64,000 nucleotides of DNA from Phymatolithon calcareum (taxonomy: Eukaryota > Rhodophyta > Florideophyceae > Hapalidiales): NCBI GenBank assembly GCA_977006965.1, contig OZ345363.1, forward strand, positions 1,860,001-1,924,000. Reading direction: 5' to 3'. Numbering within the stretch: the first letter of the stretch is position 1; every line of letters begins with the position of its first letter. This document shows positions 1 through 10,609 of this stretch, in pieces. The notes beneath the pieces are model-generated. The model saw only the letters and a program-made list of their open reading frames with translations, made no database searches and had not been told where the DNA came from. The position numbers and the translations under genes were made by a program.

Positions 1-1
1 G

Positions 2-1155
2 GATGTCCGATTCGGGACACTGCTCAACCGAAGTCATATCGAGGAACAAAATAGAGCTGTGGACGAGATCGATCTTGAGATGCTTGCCAACTACTTCGGT
101 CGCATTTACGAGCTAACGGATTGTGACGGCGTACTGAAGAGAAAGACAGTGGCATTGTTCTATGAAAATGGTGCGAATAGTACCGTATCCGAGAAAACTA
201 TTCATGCCATCGAATCCTTCATCATTCGTACGGGTGACAATTTTGAAAATTCATCGCTTTCCTTTTATCTCGCCGTCGCGCACCAAAGTGTTTTTCACGA
301 ATCTCAGGATCAATTACATCAGGAAATTGCGGCCAAATGTATGGAGGATCTGGGGAAAACTTGGCTCTCTTATGTTGATGATGATGATTGTTTTATATCG
401 AACATCGGATACTTGCTCGAGAAAGGGTTCTTTGTGGGCCGTGACGCAAAACGCATGAATGCAATCATCAACATATTTTGTGAGCGGGAAGAGTTTGTAG
501 ATGAGAAAATGCTGCGTGCAATTCTTTGTCGACTTTTCGTGAAACAATCAGCATCCGATGTAAGCAAGAATGAAGTCATTGGACATGAGCGTGTTTTTGG
601 TATTGGAAAACGTCCAAAAGGCGCTATATCGGTCTACTCAGAGTATTACTGGTTGCCCAAGTGCGCGAATCGCTTAGGATTACTGTATCACAAAGGAGCT
701 CAAGGTATTCCAGCGGATGCATTTGCGGCCGAGGAAAAGTATTCGGCTGCCATTGAAAAGGAAAACCATGACGCCCTTTGTAACATGGGTGTTCTGAAGT
801 GTGACACCACTGGGCACGATGGCGGCATTTCGTACCTAAAAAAAGCTGTTGAAGCAGGATGCAGTTCTGGAATGAATAATTTGGCGGTGGCTTACGAGTT
901 TGGAAATGGGATCAACCGAGATGTACTTGAAGCTGAGAGACTTTACAAACAGTCTATTGAAGTGGATAATAATCCAGTTGCAATGTATAATCTGGCGATA
1001 TTATACATGTGGAGAGGCCCTGAAGTTCAAAATGACGAAAACCTTTCCGCATCGTTGCGCTTGATCTCTGAGCTTATGAGTGCAAAAACGGAGCTCGAAC
1101 CTTTGTACACTCTCCAAGAGCAGGTCATGAGGCTTTCTGTGTTAAGAGTGAGCAG
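2..1155 (+). pseudogene. Sel1-like repeat protein, 5' part, split by Copia-1
   Basis: The frame is open from the window edge, so the true start lies outside. About 380 codons can be read before the retrotransposon LTR begins at 1156. The C-terminal half has Sel1/TPR-type helical repeats with alternating small and large hydrophobic residues (ANRLGLLYHKG, ALCNMGVLKC, GMNNLAVAYEFGNG, AMYNLAILYMWRG). Sel1-repeat proteins usually act as scaffolds or adaptors; no specific partner can be inferred. The frame runs on for some 60 codons into the LTR (to 1342), but that tail is transposon DNA. The genuine C-terminus is at 10605-10715, and the frame is exactly continuous once the insert and one copy of the 5-bp duplication are removed. 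The allele shown should therefore make only a truncated protein with a foreign tail. Confidence 0.75.
1151..1155 (+). repeat. Target-site duplication AGCAG, left copy
   Basis: AGCAG directly precedes the LTR end TGTGGAGAC and recurs at 10605-10609 directly after the LTR end GGACTAGCA. Five-bp duplications are typical of Ty1/copia integrases. The pair shows that 1156-10604 entered, or now behaves, as a single unit. Confidence 0.85.
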
Positions 1156-1350
1156 TGTGGAGACTAGTTCCTTGGTTTATTGGAATGGTGGAACTCTAGC
1201 TATTTGTAGGCTAGATGTGCCTGTCGGCTGGGTGGCACAGTGTGTCGCGTGCTTGGTTCGCCAGCCAGATATGTGGCTGGCGAGTCATGCGATCACCCAT
1301 GTGCGCTATGAACTCGAGTCTCTCGATATGTGGGTGATGTAGGACTAGCA
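1156..1350 (-). repeat. Copia-1 3' LTR of the outer element (195 bp)
   Basis: In element orientation it begins TGCTAGTCCTACATCACCC and ends CTAGTCTCCACA. A second copy of the first 15 bases lies about 40 bp upstream, next to the purine tract (plus-strand 1377-1391). Confidence 0.85.
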
Positions 1351-1406
1351 AGAAAAACGATTAAGAGACTGGGGAAGATGTAGGACTAGCACCCCCGGTC
1401 AGGCTC

Positions 1407-2480
1407 TTAGTCGTGATTGCGGATAATTCGCAGATTGTCGAGGAACTTCTGCTTTCCTAGGGGCTTTGTGAAAATATCAGCCGGCTGCCTCGTGCCAGGG
1501 ATGTGTTGTATATCGATCAAGCCGCGTTGGACCTGCTCTGTTATGTAGCGCGACCTAATATCGATATGTTTGCTGCGCGTTGTGGCGCCGTTTGCCACGG
1601 ACATTGAGATAGCGGCTTTGTTGTCGACTCCCAGCTTGATAGGGGCGCGAATCGGTATCTTCCACTCGTTGGCCAGGTTGTAGAGCCATACAATGATCCG
1701 AGCTGCCTCGGAGGCAGCGGTATATTCTGCTTCCGCGGAAGATAACGAGATTGACTTCTGGAGCTTGCTCTTCCAGTAAATCAGGTCTCCTGCGTATGTG
1801 ATGGCGACGCCAGTGCGCGACTTTCGCGTGCTCGGGCACGCTGCCCAGTCGCTGTCAGAATACGCGCGCAGTACTGGGTCGGCACCCTGCGAATAGGTAA
1901 TGCTGGCATCCTTTCGCCCGGAGAGGTAGCGGACGAGCCGTTTGAGTGCGGTCATGTGGCGTTGGGTGGGCGTGTCGAGGAAGCGTGCGAGATGGCTTGC
2001 GATATAAGCGATCTCATACACTACGGTGTCGGCGATGAAACGGGCGAGGCCGATTCCACTCCTGTAGAGCTTGTGTTCCTCCTTGTCGAGAAGCGCCTCT
2101 CCCGGCTTTCGGGCAGAGAGATCGGTTTGAGGGTCGTGCGGCATAGCGCATGGATTGCCGTCTGACAAGCCGAATTCGCGCAAAAGCTGCTCGATGTGCT
2201 TGCGGACTGACAGTTTGACGCCGGTGCGCGTGCGCTCTATGGCGACGCCCATGTGCTGGTCGACTGGAACCTGCTCCGTGACCTGCCATTCATTCATTAG
2301 TTTGGTTATCAGGCGCTGTAGGTATGACTTGTCCGAGGATGTTAGAACAAAGTCGTCGGTATCGGCTAGTAGGCGAGCGGTGGCGCCGGTAGAGGGATCC
2401 GTGTGTACGAAGCAACCAGGCTCTGCTTTGATTGCCTTCCAGCCCCACTCAGTCAGCTTAGCGTTGCGGTGGCGTTCCCA
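1407..2480 (-). pseudogene. Copia-1 pol 3' part: end of reverse transcriptase and RNase H (outer element, left arm)
   Basis: This is the C-terminal portion of the copia polyprotein of the outer element. It includes the end of the RT (LLADTDDFVLTSS equivalent), the connection region (HMGVAIERTRTGVKLSVRKH) and the copia RNase H landmarks YSDSDWAACPSTRKSRTG, SSAEAEYTAASEAA, VDNKAAISM, RSKHIDIRSRYI and PADIFTKPLG. It ends with a normal stop just before the purine tract and LTR. The frame is open up to the junction at 2480, where the inverted copy begins. A few amino-acid differences from the embedded copy (T/M, P/A, I/V) show the copies are not identical duplicates. Confidence 0.85.
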
Positions 2481-2948
2481 GTACTGCGCGCGTATTCTGA
2501 CAGCGACTGGGCAGCGTGCCCGAGCACGCGAAAGTCGCGCACTGGCGGCGCCGTCACATACGCAGGAGACCTGATTTACTGGAAGAGCAAGCTCCAGAAG
2601 TCAATCTCGTTATCTTCCGCGGAAGCAGAATATACCGCTGCCTCCGAGGCAGCTCGGATCATTGTATGGCTCTACAACCTGGCCAACGAGTGGAAGATAC
2701 CGATTCGCGCCCCTATCAAGCTGGGAGTCGACAACAAAGCCGCTATCTCAATGTCCGTGGCAAACGGCGCCACAACGCGCAGCAAACATATCGATATTAG
2801 GTCGCGCTACATAACAGAGCAGGTCCAACGCGGCTTGATCGATATACAACACATCCCTGGCACGAGGCAGCCGGCTGATATTTTCACAAAGCCCCTAGGA
2901 AAGCAGAAGTTCCTCGACAATCTGCGAATTATCCGCAATCACGACTAA
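2481..2948 (+). pseudogene. Copia-1 RNase H tail at the start of the embedded copy
   Basis: The plus-strand segment opens within RNase H (AYSDSDWAACPSTRKSRTGG) and reads to the polyprotein stop (RIIRNHD, stop at 2948). It has no start of its own; the upstream codons belong to the oppositely oriented arm. The junction shares CCCA between the two sides (2477-2480). Confidence 0.8.
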
Positions 2949-2963
2949 GAGCCTGACCGGGGG
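2949..2963 (+). promoter_or_regulatory. Copia-1 candidate polypurine tract
   Basis: Short G-rich tract (GACCGGGGG) directly before TGCTAGTCC at 2964. It would prime plus-strand DNA synthesis. The motif is weak and partly pyrimidine, so the exact tract is uncertain. Confidence 0.45.
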
Positions 2964-3004
2964 TGCTAGTCCTACATCTTCCCCAGTCTTTTAATCGTTT
3001 TTCT

Positions 3005-3199
3005 TGCTAGTCCTACATCACCCACATATCGAGAGACTCGAGTTCATAGCGCACATGGGTGATCGCATGACTCGCCAGCCACATATCTGGCTGGCGAACC
3101 AAGCACGCGACACACTGTGCCACCCAGCCGACAGGCACATCTAGCCTACAAATAGCTAGAGTTCCACCATTCCAATAAACCAAGGAACTAGTCTCCACA
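3005..3199 (+). repeat. Copia-1 LTR of the embedded plus-strand copy (195 bp)
   Basis: TGCTAGTCC...CTCCACA, the same LTR as 1156-1350 in inverse orientation. It serves as both 3' LTR (for 2481-2948) and 5' LTR (for 3338 onward), as expected of a one-LTR circle. A further copy of the first 15 bases lies at 2964-2978. Confidence 0.85.
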
Positions 3200-3213
3200 G
3201 GTTATGGGCCCAG
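3200..3213 (+). promoter_or_regulatory. Copia-1 primer binding site, half-tRNA-iMet type
   Basis: GGTTATGGGCCCAG immediately follows the LTR. It is complementary to CUGGGCCCAUAACC, the anticodon stem-loop (CAU) of eukaryotic initiator tRNA, not to a tRNA 3' end. Drosophila copia uses this site and primes with a cleaved half tRNA. The same motif is at 10397-10410 on the minus strand. Confidence 0.75.
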
Positions 3214-3337
3214 AACGTTAACCACCATAGCGCACTTAGAGAACCTTCACCAGAGCCGCTTTCCGGCGCGCTCCACGCGTAACGACAACCCCAAATACGC
3301 AAAGTCAGGAACCAGTCACGCCAAAACCACGGCCGCC

Positions 3338-6300
3338 ATGGCACAGACTAACGACCACATTCCCACCCGCCCCTGGCCCACGGACGGAGTCGACAAACTC
3401 AGCGCCGACGCTGCCAACCACCGCGACTGGAAGCTCTGCGTCGAAGCCGTTGCGCAGAGCCAGCGCGCCGAACACCTGCTCACCCGTGCGCCAGCGGCCG
3501 CCAGCGGTATCGAAATGGCGCAAGCGGCGCTTCTAAAGTCATTCCTCATGCTCACGGTCCACACATCCTTTCGGCAAGCCATAGCCCCAATGACCGCTCT
3601 CAACGCTTACAAACATCTCATCCAGTAGGCTCCTCAGACATCAATCTACGACGTTGCCGCAACAGCCATCGTCAAACCACTCGACACCTACCCGTCAGCT
3701 GCTGCCTACATCGCCGCACACCGCGACCGCCACGATCGCCTCCTATCCGCCGACTCAACCCACTTCCTGGCCAATCCACCCGCATACATCGCGAACATTC
3801 TCGCCGGCCTCCCGCCATCCAACCCTCACGCGCACTCCATTCGCGAGCTTTACTCCTTCCTTCCCGACAATCAGAAGACAACTGCCGTCGTCAGCCGTCT
3901 CGTTGCCGCCGTTCTGCGTCTGCCCATGGCGACGAAGCCTCCGCGCGGAAACAGTCGCCGCAGTCATGCGCAGGGCTCCTCAACCACGAACAACTCCCGC
4001 CAACGCTACGGCCGTCGTCCGGGTGACCCATCGGTCAACGACTACAAGTGCATGAAGCACTTGATGGACAACCACACGGAGGGTGATGACCGCTGCCGCC
4101 GCATTGCGGCCCGCTCGACCTCGACCGCCAACAACACACAGCCCTCTGCTGCCGCCGCCATCGCCACTGACCCTAACCTCATCAACACGGTCGCCGACAC
4201 AGTTGCCGCTATCTTAGCCGCTAGTAACGCGCCGGAGGGTGTCAACATAAACAACAATCAGCAGTACATCATCGCCCCTCTCCTCGACTCGGCCGCAACC
4301 CATCACATCACTACCTCTGGCGCCCCTCTCCGCCGCACGCGGCAAATCAAAACGCCGGTCCGCCTCGCCGACAACAGAACAACCCTCGCAACGCAAGTCG
4401 GTAATGCGACCCTTGCTGGATCCCACACCAACATTCCACTGGATCAGGTGCTGCGAGTGCCTGCCCTTGCCCGCGACCTCATCTCTGCAGCCCGCCTATC
4501 ACAGTTCCACGATATCCTCATTAGCCGCGGAAGATTCTTCGTAACGAAACAAAGCACCTTGCCGCCCGCGAATATTATCGCAACCGGTACGCAAACGGGA
4601 ATCGTACTGCAGTTCGACAGGCCTCTGCCCGCCGTAGACCAGTCTCGCACCACGCGTTCCGCGGCACTAGTGCCTGCATCATTGCGTCACGTGCACAATG
4701 CACTCGCACACGCCCACCCAGCCGCAATCAGGCGGGCTCTACACAGCAATCCGCACATGAAAAGTCTCGTTTCGACATCGAAAGGTGTCTACACGTGCAG
4801 GCCGTGCGCAGAAGCGAAGCTCACCAGATCCCCTCACCCGACCCTCGGCAACTCGCAATACAAACCGATGTACAAACTGAGCTCAGACACTGCGGGGCCA
4901 CTTAAGCGCTCTGTGCGCGGCAACCGCTACTTCACCGTGCTTGTGGATGCTGCCACTGGCTTTCTCACTGCAATTGCGTCGCGCACAAAGCTTCAAGCAG
5001 GCGAGCAACTCGTGCAGGCCATAAAGCGTCTCCAGCGCGCTACTGGACACAAAGTCAAACGTATGCACTCGGATGGCGCACCAGAACTTTTTGCTGGAGC
5101 ACCGCGAAAATTTGCGCTCAGAGAAGGCATACAGATATCGCGCTCAGTACCAAACAGTCCACAGATGAACGGAGAGGCAGAGCGAGCTATTCGCACGCTG
5201 AAAGACTGCATCCGCACCCAGCTCGCATCCGCGCGACTCCCACAGGGATATTGGGACTACGCTCTCGAGGATTGCATTGCCAAGAGAAACGCAACGCCAA
5301 AGAGCGGAAAAATCAAGTCACCCCACGAATCCCTCTTCGGAACGCCGTCCAAGCTTCCGCTTACGCTGCCTTTCGGATCGAAAGGCTATGTCCCAAACAA
5401 ATCTAAAACCATGCAGAGCTTTACCCCGCGCGGCATTGCCTGCCGCTACCTAGCTCCAATTTCCAAATCCACCATTAACGTGCTCGACATTACAAAGCGC
5501 AAGGCCATAGATGCTCGTGCCGCTGAGTTCGTTCCGACACGCGATCCTAGACGCCCACTTGAAAAACAGTCCCAAATCGGCAGCTCAGTCGGCTCCGCCC
5601 GCCTGAGCACCCTACCGCCCACAAAAGACGAACAAGCTTCAGGAATCAAGAGCAAGCCCACAGACCAGAAAAAGGCTACAGTCGCTACCCAGATGCGATC
5701 ACTCAGACCGCGCAGTACACTTCGCCTCCCACCACGTTATCGAGATGACAGCACGACAGATCCTACCGCTCCCGAACATACCGTAGCCACGAAAACCCCG
5801 TCCTTCAAACCATCGCCGCCGCATCGGCCATCCAGCAGTGGCTGGGCGGCCTCAGCGCAATCTGATGAAGAGCCGCATGTTGCTGCTATCAGCGCTGATC
5901 TCAAAACGCCAATGCGCCCACCGTCAGACCCGCGGTCAACCAAGCAGGCCCTTCGCGGGCGTTTCGCGCAGAAATGGGCACAAGCCCATGACGCTTTTAT
6001 TGACCGAATGGTTTCCCTTGGCGCATGGGCGTTCACCACACCTCAGCCCAGCGACAAGCCAGTTCAGAACACCTGGAGCAACAGACACAAGACCAACGCT
6101 GAAGGATACCTCACCGGCTTCTCTGCGCGCTGCACAGCCCGGGGAGATTTAATGAAACCGGGAGTGCACTTCGACGCCGAGCGAACTGCAGCTCAATCGC
6201 CTTCGCATGCTGCTCGACGCTTCCTCTATGCCAACGCCGCACTGCGAGGTGAGCACATCCGCAGCGTCGACGTCCCGAGCGCTTACCCTCGTGCTCCTTC

Positions 6301-7177
6301 GGACCCTCGGTTTCGCGTAACGATGAAACAGCCGCGCCGCTCCGACGGCACCTTTACCGCACCAGGAAAGCTTGTGCTGATACAAAGGGCACAGATGGGC
6401 AGCCCGGACGGTGGATTTTTGTGGGAACGCCACCGCAACGCTAAGCTGACTGAGTGGGGCTGGAACGCAATCAAAGCAGAGCCTGGTTGCTTCGTACATA
6501 CAGATCCCTCTACCGGCGCCACCCCTCGCCTACTAGCCGATACCGACGACTTTGTTCTAACATCCTCGGACAAGTCATACCTACAGCGCCTGATAACCAA
6601 ACTAATGAATGAATGGCAGGTCATGGAGCAGGTTGCAGTCGACCAGCACATGGGCGTCGCCATAGAGCGCACGCGCACCGGCGTCAAACTGTCAGTCCGC
6701 AAGCACATCGAGCAGCTTTTGCGCGAATTCGGCTTGTCAGACGGCAATCCATGCGCTATGCCGCACGACCCTCAAACCGATCTCTCTGCCCGAAAGCCGG
6801 GAGAGGCGCTTCTCGACAAGGAGGAACACAAGCTCTACAGGAGTGGAATCGGCCTCGCCCGTTTCATCGCCGACACCGTAGTGTATGAGATCGCTTATAT
6901 CGCAAGCCATCTCGCACGCTTCCTCGACGCGCCCACCCAACGCCACATGACCGCACTCAAACGGCTCGTCCGCTACCTCTCCGGGCGAAAGGATGCCAGC
7001 ATTACCTACTCGCAGGGTGCCGACCCAGTACTGCGCGCGTATTCTGACAGCGACTGGGCAGCGTGCCCGAGCACGCGAAAGTCGCGCACTGGCGTCGCCG
7101 TCACATACGCAGGAGACCTGATTTACTGGAAGAGCAAGCTCCAGAAGCCAATCTCGTTATCTTCCGCGGAAGCAGAA
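3338..7177 (+). pseudogene. Copia-1 gag-pol polyprotein (embedded copy), with an amber codon in gag and truncated in RNase H
   Basis: The start at 3338 has a strong context (gccgccATGG). One frame runs gag to pol, broken only by TAG at 3626-3628; after it the frame continues (APQTSIYDVAATA) into the part starting at ATG 3926. Domains in order: gag; protease DSAATHH (about 4282); GAG-pre-integrase with H..H and CRPC (about 4690-4810); integrase with D in SSDTAG (about 4880), D in MHSDGAPE (about 5066) and E in MNGEAERA (about 5170); RT with ADTDDFVL in place of YVDD (about 6535-6558); RNase H YSDSDW (about 7040). At 7178 the sequence flips to the opposite arm, so the RNase H end is lost and the frame runs to a chance stop at 7327. 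The domain order PR-IN-RT-RH is that of Ty1/copia. Confidence 0.85.
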
Positions 7178-10100
7178 TGGCGTTCCCACAAAAATCCACC
7201 GTCCGGGCTGCCCATCTGTGCCCTTTGTATCAGCACAAGCTTTCCTGGTGCGGTAAAGGTGCCGTCGGAGCGGCGCGGCTGTTTCATCGTTACGCGAAAC
7301 CGAGGGTCCGAAGGAGCACGAGGGTAAGCGCTCGGGACGTCGACGCTGCGGATGTGCTCACCTCGCAGTGCGGCGTTGGCATAGAGGAAGCGTCGAGCAG
7401 CATGCGAAGGCGATTGAGCTGCAGTTCGCTCGGCGTCGAAGTGCACTCCCGGTTTCATTAAATCTCCCCGGGCTGTGCAGCGCGCAGAGAAGCCGGTGAG
7501 GTATCCTTCAGCGTTGGTCTTGTGTCTGTTGCTCCAGGTGTTCTGAACTGGCTTGTCGCTGGGCTGAGGTGTGGTGAACGCCCATGCGCCAAGGGAAACC
7601 ATTCGGTCAATAAAAGCGTCATGGGCTTGTGCCCATTTCTGCGCGAAACGCCCGCGAAGGGCCTGCTTGGTTGACCGCGGGTCTGACGGTGGGCGCATTG
7701 GCGTTTTGAGATCAGCGCTGATAGCAGCAACATGCGGCTCTTCATCAGATTGCGCTGAGGCCGCCCAGCCACTGCTGGATGGCCGATGCGGCGGCGATGG
7801 TTTGAAGGACGGGGTTTTCGTGGCTACGGTATGTTCGGGAGCGGTAGGATCTGTCGTACTGTCATCTCGATAACGTGGTGGGAGGCGAAGTGTACTGCGC
7901 GGTCTGAGTGATCGCATCTGGGTAGCGACTGTAGCCTTTTTCTGGTCTGTGGGCTTGCTCTTGATTCCTGAAGCTTGTTCGTCTTTTGTGGGCGGTAGGG
8001 TGCTCAGGCGGGCGGAGCCGACTGAGCTGCCGATTTGGGACTGTTTTTCAAGTGGGCGTCTAGGATCGCGTGTCGGAACGAACTCAGCGGCACGAGCATC
8101 TATGGCCTTGCGCTTTGTAATGTCGAGCACGTTAATGGTGGATTTGGAAATTGGAGCTAGGTAGCGGCAGGCAATGCCGCGCGGGGTAAAGCTCTGCATG
8201 GTTTTAGATTTGTTTGGGACATAGCCTTTCGATCCGAAAGGCAGCGTAAGCGGAAGCTTGGACGGCGTTCCGAAGAGGGATTCGTGGGGTGACTTGATTT
8301 TTCCGCTCTTTGGCGTTGCGTTTCTCTTGGCAATGCAATCCTCGAGAGCGTAGTCCCAATATCCCTGTGGGAGTCGCGCGGATGCGAGCTGGGTGCGGAT
8401 GCAGTCTTTCAGCGTGCGAATAGCTCGCTCTGCCTCTCCGTTCATCTGTGGACTGTTTGGTACTGAGCGCGATATCTGTATGCCTTCTCTGAGCGCAAAT
8501 TTTCGCGGTGCTCCAGCAAAAAGTTCTGGTGCGCCATCCGAGTGCATACGTTTGACTTTGTGTCCAGTAGCGCGCTGGAGACGCTTTATGGCCTGCACGA
8601 GTTGCTCGCCTGCTTGAAGCTTTGTGCGCGACGCAATTGCAGTGAGAAAGCCAGTGGCAGCATCCACAAGCACGGTGAAGTAGCGGTTGCCGCGCACAGA
8701 GCGCTTAAGTGGCCCCGCAGTGTCTGAGCTCAGTTTGTACATCGGTTTGTATTGCGAGTTGCCGAGGGTCGGGTGAGGGGATCTGGTGAGCTTCGCTTCT
8801 GCGCACGGCCTGCACGTGTAGACACCTTTCGATGTCGAAACGAGACTTTTCATGTGCGGATTGCTGTGTAGAGCCCGCCTGATTGCGGCTGGGTGGGCGT
8901 GTGCGAGTGCATTGTGCACGTGACGCAATGATGCAGGCACTAGTGCCGCGGAACGCGTGGTGCGAGACTGGTCTACGGCGGGCAGAGGCCTGTCGAACTG
9001 CAGTACGATTCCCGTTTGCGTACCGGTTGCGATAATATTCGCGGGCGGCAAGGTGCTTTGTTTCGTTACGAAGAATCTTCCGCGGCTAATGAGGATATCG
9101 TGGAACTGTGATAGGCGGGCTGCAGAGATGAGGTCGCGGGCAAGGGCAGGCACTCGCAGCACCTGATCCAGTGGAATGTTGGTGTGGGATCCAGCAAGGG
9201 TCGCATTACCGACTTGCGTTGCGAGGGTTGTTCTGTTGTCGGCGAGGCGGACCGGCGTTTTGATTTGCCGCGTGCGGCGGAGAGGGGCGCCAGAGGTAGT
9301 GATGTGATGGGTTGCGGCCGAGTCGAGGAGAGGGGCGATGATGTACTGCTGATTGTTGTTTATGTTGACACCCTCCGGCGCGTTACTAGCGGCTAAGATA
9401 GCGGCAACTGTGTCGGCGACCGTGTTGATGAGGTTAGGGTCAGTGGCGATGGCGGCGGCAGCAGAGGGCTGTGTGTTGTTGGCGGTCGAGGTCGAGCGGG
9501 CCGCAATGCGGCGGCAGCGGTCATCACCCTCCGTGTGGTTGTCCATCAAGTGCTTCATGCACTTGTAGTCGTTGACCGATGGGTCACCCGGACGACGGCC
9601 GTAGCGTTGGCGGGAGTTGTTCGTGGTTGAGGAGCCCTGCGCATGACTGCGGCGACTGTTTCCGCGCGGAGGCTTCGTCGCCATGGGCAGACGCAGAACG
9701 GCGGCAACGAGACGGCTGACGACGGCAGTTGTCTTCTGATTGTCGGGAAGGAAGGAGTAAAGCTCGCGAATGGAGTGCGCGTGAGGGTTGGATGGCGGGA
9801 GGCCGGCGAGAATGTCCGCGATGTATGCGGGTGGATTGGCCAGGAAGTGGGTTGAGTCGGCGGATAGGAGGCGATCGTGGCGGTCGCGGTGTGCGGCGAT
9901 GTAGGCAGCAGCTGACGGGTAGGTGTCGAGTGGTTTGACGATGGCTGTTGCGGCAACGTCGTAGATTGATGTCTGAGGAGCCTACTGGATGAGATGTTTG
10001 TAAGCGTTGAGAGCGGTCATTGGGGCTATGGCTTGCCGAAAGGATGTGTGGACCGTGAGCATGAGGAATGACTTTAGAAGCGCCGCTTGCGCCATTTCGA

Positions 10101-10272
10101 TACCGCTGGCGGCCGCTGGCGCACGGGTGAGCAGGTGTTCGGCGCGCTGGCTCTGCGCAACGGCTTCGACGCAGAGCTTCCAGTCGCGGTGGTTGGCAGC
10201 GTCGGCGCTGAGTTTGTCGACTCCGTCCGTGGGCCAGGGGCGGGTGGGAATGTGGTCGTTAGTCTGTGCCAT
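7178..10272 (-). pseudogene. Copia-1 gag-pol 5' part of the outer element (right arm)
   Basis: Mirror image of 3338-6432: gag ATG at 10272, the same amber after HLIQ (9982-9984), ATG 9684, then protease, integrase and RT up to the breakpoint in RT (FLWERH). There the reading runs into the inverted copy and stops near 7123. The missing C-terminal part lies at 1407-2480. At least one base difference between the arms (proline versus serine in an antisense reading near 9817/3793) argues against a purely computational duplication. Confidence 0.85.
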
Positions 10273-10396
10273 GGCGGCCGTGGTTTTGGCGTGACTGGTT
10301 CCTGACTTTGCGTATTTGGGGTTTTCGTTACGCGTGGAGCGCGCCGGAAAGCGGCTCTGGTGAAGGTTCTCTAAGTGCGCTATGGTGGTTAACGTT

Positions 10397-10410
10397 CTGG
10401 GCCCATAACC
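10397..10410 (-). promoter_or_regulatory. Copia-1 primer binding site of the outer element
   Basis: Plus-strand CTGGGCCCATAACC, i.e. GGTTATGGGCCCAG in element orientation, directly after the 5' LTR. Same initiator-tRNA anticodon-arm complement as at 3200-3213. Confidence 0.75.
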
Positions 10411-10604
10411 TGTGGAGACTAGTTCCTTGGTTTATTGGAATGGTGGAACTCTAGCTTTTGTAGGCTAGATGTGCCTGTCGGCTGGGTGGCACAGTGTGTC
10501 GCGTGCTTGGTTCGCCAGCCAGATATGTGGCTGGCGAGTCATGTGATCACCCATGTGCGCTATGAACTCGAGTCTCTCGATATGTGGGTGATGTAGGACT
10601 AGCA
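10411..10604 (-). repeat. Copia-1 5' LTR of the outer element (194 bp)
   Basis: Differs from the other two LTRs by a missing base (ctagctttt against ctagctattt) and a C/T change (catgtgatc against catgcgatc). It lacks the 40-bp leader seen before the other LTR starts; here the TSD follows directly. Confidence 0.85.
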
Positions 10605-10609
10605 AGCAG
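10605..10609 (+). repeat. Target-site duplication AGCAG, right copy
   Basis: Matches 1151-1155. It bounds the 9.4-kb Copia-1 block on the right, and the host gene frame resumes through it. Confidence 0.85.

Larger units (their letters stand above)
3005..6432 (+). repeat. 3.4-kb inverted repeat, left arm (partner 7178-10604)
   Basis: Position p on the plus strand corresponds to 13610 minus p on the other arm through gag, protease, integrase and half of RT. The spacer is only 745 bp (6433-7177). Transcription through it in either direction would give an RNA able to fold into a very long hairpin. Confidence 0.9.
1156..10604 (-). mobile_element. Copia-1: compound Ty1/copia element with an embedded inverted permuted copy
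   Basis: The outer element is on the minus strand: 5' LTR 10411-10604, PBS, gag and pol down to 7178, the rest of pol 2480-1407, 3' LTR 1156-1350. Inserted into its pol is a plus-strand segment, 2481-7177. That segment starts near the end of pol, runs through PPT, one LTR, PBS, gag and pol, and stops 150 bp past its own starting point. This is a one-LTR circle plus 150 bp, opened inside pol. The two outer arms share 11 bp at the breakpoint (TGGGAACGCCA, at 2470-2480 and 7178-7188, minus strand). By coordinate arithmetic a complete element would be about 4.74 kb. The outer LTRs differ at about two positions by eye, so the insertion is young. Confidence 0.85.

Noticed and set aside
1156-1342. 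C-terminal 60 codons of the Sel1-repeat frame as genuine protein
   Set aside because: The same codons occur in the other LTR copies (for example 3013-3198, minus); they are LTR sequence.
7123-7327. Frames running across the 7177/7178 junction
   Set aside because: They join pol to antisense pol of the opposite arm and are chance read-throughs, not fusion proteins.
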